NCBI GenBank assembly: GCA_947168325.1
Contig: CAMVLN010000071.1
Coordinates: forward strand, 1-7,867
Direction of reading: 5' to 3'
From: an uncultured Elusimicrobia bacterium
GTDB taxonomy: Bacteria; Elusimicrobiota; Endomicrobiia; Endomicrobiales; Endomicrobiaceae
DNA length: 7,867 bases
Shown here: in pieces, positions 5,001 through 7,867 of the stretch
Numbering within the stretch: the first letter of the stretch is position 1
Layout: each line of letters begins with the position of its first letter
Notes under the pieces: model-generated
Seen by the model: only the letters and a program-made list of their open reading frames with translations
What the model was told of the DNA's origin: nothing
Database searches by the model: none
Translations under genes and position numbers: made by a program

Positions 5001-7505
5001 TTACATCTGCCATTCTCTAATTTTATCTGTGTAAATATCTATAAAACCTTTTGCTGTTGTTTTATCATTTGATTCAGCCCATATATGAAAATAAGCTTCA
5101 TCTGGATCTGGTAGCAATAACACCCATCCATTATTTAAAAATATTTTTACTCCATCTATAAGTTCTACTTTTTTATCTTTTGTGTATTCTATAGCTTTTC
5201 TTATTGTTTGTCCTTTTTTATCCCAAGAGCATGGCACTGTTTTATGTAAAACATCAAAAGATGGAATTTTTCTTCTAATCATACTAATCGTAAATTCTGT
5301 TTGTGAAAGCATTTCTACCATGTTGCCAACCGCATACATCGCATCAAATGAATTTTGAAATTCAGGGAATATAAAACCACCGTTGCAATCAGCAACAAAA
5401 ACTACACCTTTTTCTTTTGCTGCTTTCATTATATTTCTAGGACTAGTTCCTGTTCTGATTATTGCAAAACCAAATTTCTCTGCAAGCTCATCTATAGCTG
5501 ATGATACTGTAACTGGAACTGCAATTGCTCCTTTTTTATATGTTGACATCACTAAATATGCCATAACGAACATTGCTATATCATTGTTCATTATTTTTCC
5601 TCTTTCATCAACCAGAAAAACTTTTTCTGCCCCATTATCAAACAAGAAACCCACTTCTGCTTTTAAGGTTATTACTATGTTTGACAATTGGTTTAAAGAA
5701 TTATCAAATTCTTCTTTACTCTTAGTTATTTTTTCTGCATCTATATATGCATTTAAAGCAATAACTTCTACATTTAACTCTCCTAAAATTGTAGGAAAAA
5801 CTAATGATGCTGTAGAATGTGCATAATCAACAACTATTGTCATACCTTTTCTAGAAGACTTAACTTTCTTTTGAATAGTATTCAAATAACCTGTTTTATA
5901 AAATTCATTTGCTCTGGGAGGAACAGTAATCATACCAACTTCATCCATATTTGCTTTCTTAAAATCCTCTCTAAAAAATAGTTGTTCTATAGATTTTTCT
6001 TGATTTATTGATATATCTCCACCAAACTTATCAAAAAATTTTATATCTATGAGTTTTGAATCATAAGGGGATTGTCTAATATGAATACCACCAATTTCGC
6101 CATCATTACCAATTTCATATCTTGCAACAGGTATTGGAGCATTTAACATATCACCAACATTTACACCTGCTGAAAGAATACCGGATATTATTCCTCTTTT
6201 TATCATTCTTGTTGCTCTGTGATCATCTCTAGAAATTACAACATAAGCTCCACTACCAATATAAGCTCCGTAAGCTGAACCTATCTTTGCTGCAAATTCC
6301 GGAGTTATTTCAATATTTCCTAACCCCGACACATTTCCGTAAGCATTAAATAATGCCTTATTCCATTTTTCACCCCAAATTAAACTAGAAGAAAGTATTG
6401 CACCTTTCTCTACCATTTTATGAGGCCAAATTCTTAAATTTGCTCTTATAGTTGCTTTCTCACCAATATTACACTCATCTGCAATTATAGAACCTACCTG
6501 AACTGATGCACCTTTTCCTAATGTTGTTGAATATCCAATAACAGCTTCTTTCAAACTTGCTTCTTGCCCGATATGTACATTATCCCAAATAACAGAACCC
6601 AAAACTAATGCTTTTTCCTCTATAACAACATTTGATCCAATAATAGATTTACCTATTTTTGCACCCTTTTTTATTATTGTATTGTCACCAATAATTACAT
6701 TGTTATCAACTATTACACCATCTTCAATTATCGAGTTTTTACCAATAACAACAGTTTTGCCACTTATTTCCTTTTTATCGCCTAAAACATTTATTTTTAT
6801 TTTTTTATCCAAAATATCATAGTGGGCAAATCTATATTCTTCGTGATTACCAATATCTTTCCAATAACCATCTGCTATATACCCAAACAAGCCCTTATCT
6901 TCTTTTAATAATTGAGGGAATAAATTTTTTGAAAAATCAATATCTTTATTTTCTGGAATATATTTAAAAATTTCCGGTTCAAGTATATAAATACCTGTAT
7001 TTATCGTATCTGAAAAAACTTCTCCCCATGAAGGTTTTTCTAAAAATCTTTCAACTTTACTATTTTTATCTGTTATAACTACACCAAATTGTAGAGGATT
7101 TTCCACTCTTGTTAAAATCATTGTTGCTATTGCTTTTTTATTTTTATGAAATTCTATTGCTTTTGAAATATCAAAATCTGTTAAAACATCTCCAGATATA
7201 ACTATAAATGTATCTGTAATATTTGCTTTTGCAAAGCCAACACTTCCGGCTGTTCCTAAATCACTTTCTGGTCTTAAATATTTTATTGATACTCCAAATT
7301 CTTTTCCTATTTTAAAATAATTTTTGATAATTTCCGGTTGATAATATAACATCAATGTAAGATCATTGAAATTATGTTGTTTTAACAAATCTATAATATG
7401 ACATAGCATAGGCCTATTTGCAACCAATGCCATAGGTTTTGGAATACTACAAGTAATAGGTTTAAGTCTTGTGCCAAAACCGCCTGCCATAATTACAGCT
7501 TGCAT
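5001..7505 (-). CDS. Sugar-1-phosphate nucleotidyltransferase / beta-helix / degenerate phosphomannomutase-like fusion
   Basis: This 834-residue protein is annotated in relatives as mannose-1-phosphate guanylyltransferase/phosphomannomutase (COG1208 plus COG1109). Residues 1-235 form the nucleotidyltransferase: GGFGTRLKPIT (8-18) and PKP (22-24), DLGTAGSV (82-89), metal-binding SGDVLTD (104-110), FLEKP (154-158) and YWKDIGN (214-220). Residues about 250-375 are hexapeptide repeats of a left-handed beta-helix (VVIGKN, VIIGDN, AKIGKS). From about 385 to the end is a phosphohexomutase fold (ITPEFAAKIGSAYG, SRDDHRATRMIKRGI). Its active loops are altered: RQSPYD (477-482) replaces TASHNP, DNGAEK (623-628) replaces DGDADR, DCNGGF (706-711) stands where GExSGG is expected, and LLPDPDEAYFHIWAE (797-811) replaces RxSGTEP. 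Catalysis of the mutase step is therefore doubtful. GAGG lies 6 bases before the ATG. The nucleotide and sugar are not decided by sequence; GDP-mannose is the family default. Confidence 0.9.
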   Translation of the reverse strand: MQAVIMAGGFGTRLKPITCSIPKPMALVANRPMLCHIIDLLKQHNFNDLTLMLYYQPEIIKNYFKIGKEFGVSIKYLRPESDLGTAGSVGFAKANITDTFIVISGDVLTDFDISKAIEFHKNKKAIATMILTRVENPLQFGVVITDKNSKVERFLEKPSWGEVFSDTINTGIYILEPEIFKYIPENKDIDFSKNLFPQLLKEDKGLFGYIADGYWKDIGNHEEYRFAHYDILDKKIKINVLGDKKEISGKTVVIGKNSIIEDGVIVDNNVIIGDNTIIKKGAKIGKSIIGSNVVIEEKALVLGSVIWDNVHIGQEASLKEAVIGYSTTLGKGASVQVGSIIADECNIGEKATIRANLRIWPHKMVEKGAILSSSLIWGEKWNKALFNAYGNVSGLGNIEITPEFAAKIGSAYGAYIGSGAYVVISRDDHRATRMIKRGIISGILSAGVNVGDMLNAPIPVARYEIGNDGEIGGIHIRQSPYDSKLIDIKFFDKFGGDISINQEKSIEQLFFREDFKKANMDEVGMITVPPRANEFYKTGYLNTIQKKVKSSRKGMTIVVDYAHSTASLVFPTILGELNVEVIALNAYIDAEKITKSKEEFDNSLNQLSNIVITLKAEVGFLFDNGAEKVFLVDERGKIMNNDIAMFVMAYLVMSTYKKGAIAVPVTVSSAIDELAEKFGFAIIRTGTSPRNIMKAAKEKGVVFVADCNGGFIFPEFQNSFDAMYAVGNMVEMLSQTEFTISMIRRKIPSFDVLHKTVPCSWDKKGQTIRKAIEYTKDKKVELIDGVKIFLNNGWVLLLPDPDEAYFHIWAESNDKTTAKGFIDIYTDKIREWQM

Positions 7506-7740
7506 TTTACACCTCTAAAAAAATATTTATTAAACAAATGAATGAAATTGATATTCTTTAGACAAAAAACATCATTCCGAATTATTACAATACAAATTAC
7601 AAGACTCCGAACTGTTCTCAATAAAAATTTTAAACAACAGCCTCATCTCAGATTAAACCTGTATTTTTAATTTCTAGGAAGCAAGTTAAAAATACACCAC
7701 ACACTTATTATATTAATTTTAATATTTTTTTACAATAATC
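7506..7740. other. Upstream region of the fusion gene
   Basis: These 235 bp between the fusion gene and the IS end hold no credible gene. I could not find a convincing -35/-10 pair on the minus strand. They contain the hairpin at 7661-7695. The leader may include the promoter of the fusion gene, or the gene may be transcribed in part from the IS, whose transposase points the same way. Confidence 0.55.
7661..7695. repeat. Strong inverted repeat upstream of the fusion gene
   Basis: The arms GTATTTTTAA (7661-7670) and TTAAAAATAC (7686-7695) are perfectly complementary. Pairing can extend by TTT/AAG (one G:T), giving 13 pairs around the 9-base loop CTAGGAAGC. No T run follows on either strand, so a standard terminator is unlikely. 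It lies about 155 bp before the fusion gene's ATG and 45 bp from the IS end, so a leader structure or operator is possible. Confidence 0.65.
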
Positions 7741-7867
7741 TGTAGGAGTTCATAACATATTGGACTTTTTGATAAAATTAGTTTATCAAATTAGCATTAA
7801 TAAAATCCATAGGTGTTATATAATTCAAACCTTTATGAACTTTTTCAAAATTATACCAATATAAATA
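7741..7867 (-). mobile_element. 3' end of an IS3/IS481-like insertion sequence (runs off the window)
   Basis: This contains a transposase C-terminus (7778-7867) and the non-coding element end beginning near 7741 with TGTA and including TTGGAC at 7760-7765. Ends starting with TGT and carrying a TTGGAC-like core are common in this class. The sequence from 7751 is duplicated at 604-646, which supports a mobile origin. The exact terminal base and any target duplication cannot be defined because the other end lies outside the window. Confidence 0.65.
7778..7867 (-). CDS. DDE (rve-type) transposase, C-terminal fragment
   Basis: On the minus strand the last 29 codons before a TAA (7778-7780) read WYNFEKVHKGLNYITPMDFI near the window edge. 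This is the typical end of the integrase-core domain of IS3/IS481-family transposases (WYN.eR.H..L.y.tP..f). The rest of the gene, with the DDE catalytic residues, lies to the right of the window. The transposase is transcribed in the same direction as the fusion gene 270 bp downstream. The last codons and stop are also present in the IS remnant at 632-646. Confidence 0.8.
   Translation of the reverse strand, partial: YLYWYNFEKVHKGLNYITPMDFINANLIN

Noticed and set aside
5383..5826. 147-codon open frame on the plus strand
   Set aside because: It is antisense to the mutase-like domain of the fusion gene and has no family resemblance.
7710..7731. Plus-strand hairpin ATATTAA/TTAATAT followed by T residues, resembling a terminator
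   Set aside because: No plus-strand gene ends here, the stem has no G:C pair, and such palindromes are expected by chance in this composition.
7771..7787. GATAAA/TTTATC inverted repeat at the transposase stop
   Set aside because: It is short, is followed by A rather than T on the transposase strand, and is not kept in the related copy at 624-641.
1..7867. CRISPR array, toxin-antitoxin pair, phage structural genes or an anti-phage system
   Set aside because: There are no regularly spaced repeats, and every long reading frame is explained by housekeeping or mobile-element families.

Overview
This is a very AT-rich bacterial chromosomal segment. Every long gene uses the standard code, ends in TAA or TAG, and has an AGGAG- or AAAGGA-like ribosome binding site. 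Apart from one recombinase fragment at the left edge, everything is on the minus strand. The 834-residue fusion of a sugar-1-phosphate nucleotidyltransferase, a left-handed beta-helix and a mutase-like domain, close to a phosphohexomutase beginning FGTSGWRGIIADDFTF and a DUF502 membrane protein, recalls the Cyanobacteria/Melainabacteria (Vampirovibrionia) side of the tree. That is a family-level inference of low to moderate strength; other low-GC lineages carry similar fusions.

Layout from left to right. Positions 1-351 (+) hold the C-terminal end of a probable large serine recombinase whose stop codon lies inside the 3' end of a tRNA-His(GTG) gene (343-417, -). A tRNA-Arg(TCT) gene (470-543, -) follows, with a clear promoter behind it at 561-589. 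At 604-646 is a short remnant of an insertion-sequence end. A small DUF1232 membrane protein occupies 697-1017 (-). A compact operon, transcribed right to left, then runs phosphohexomutase (3242-4672), DUF502 (2581-3252), hisS (1316-2572), with an 11-bp overlap and an 8-bp gap at its junctions. After a 328-bp AT-rich gap comes the nucleotidyltransferase/mutase-like fusion (5001-7505, -). Some 235 bp upstream of it, the right edge of the window holds the 3' end of an insertion sequence (7741-7867): a transposase C-terminus and an element end that matches the remnant at 604.

How the genes fit together. The stand-alone mutase has every canonical catalytic motif. The mutase-like domain of the fusion has lost most of them. 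A plausible division of labour is that the stand-alone enzyme makes the hexose-1-phosphate that the fusion's N-terminal domain activates to a nucleotide sugar for cell-surface glycans. HisS and its tRNA-His lie within 1 kb of each other. Mobile DNA touches both sides: a recombinase abutting the tRNA on the left, and related IS ends in direct orientation at 604 and 7751 flanking the whole core block. I see no CRISPR array, phage structural gene, toxin-antitoxin pair or clearly new multi-gene system. The most unusual items are the degenerate mutase domain, the recombinase/tRNA-His junction and the pair of IS ends.
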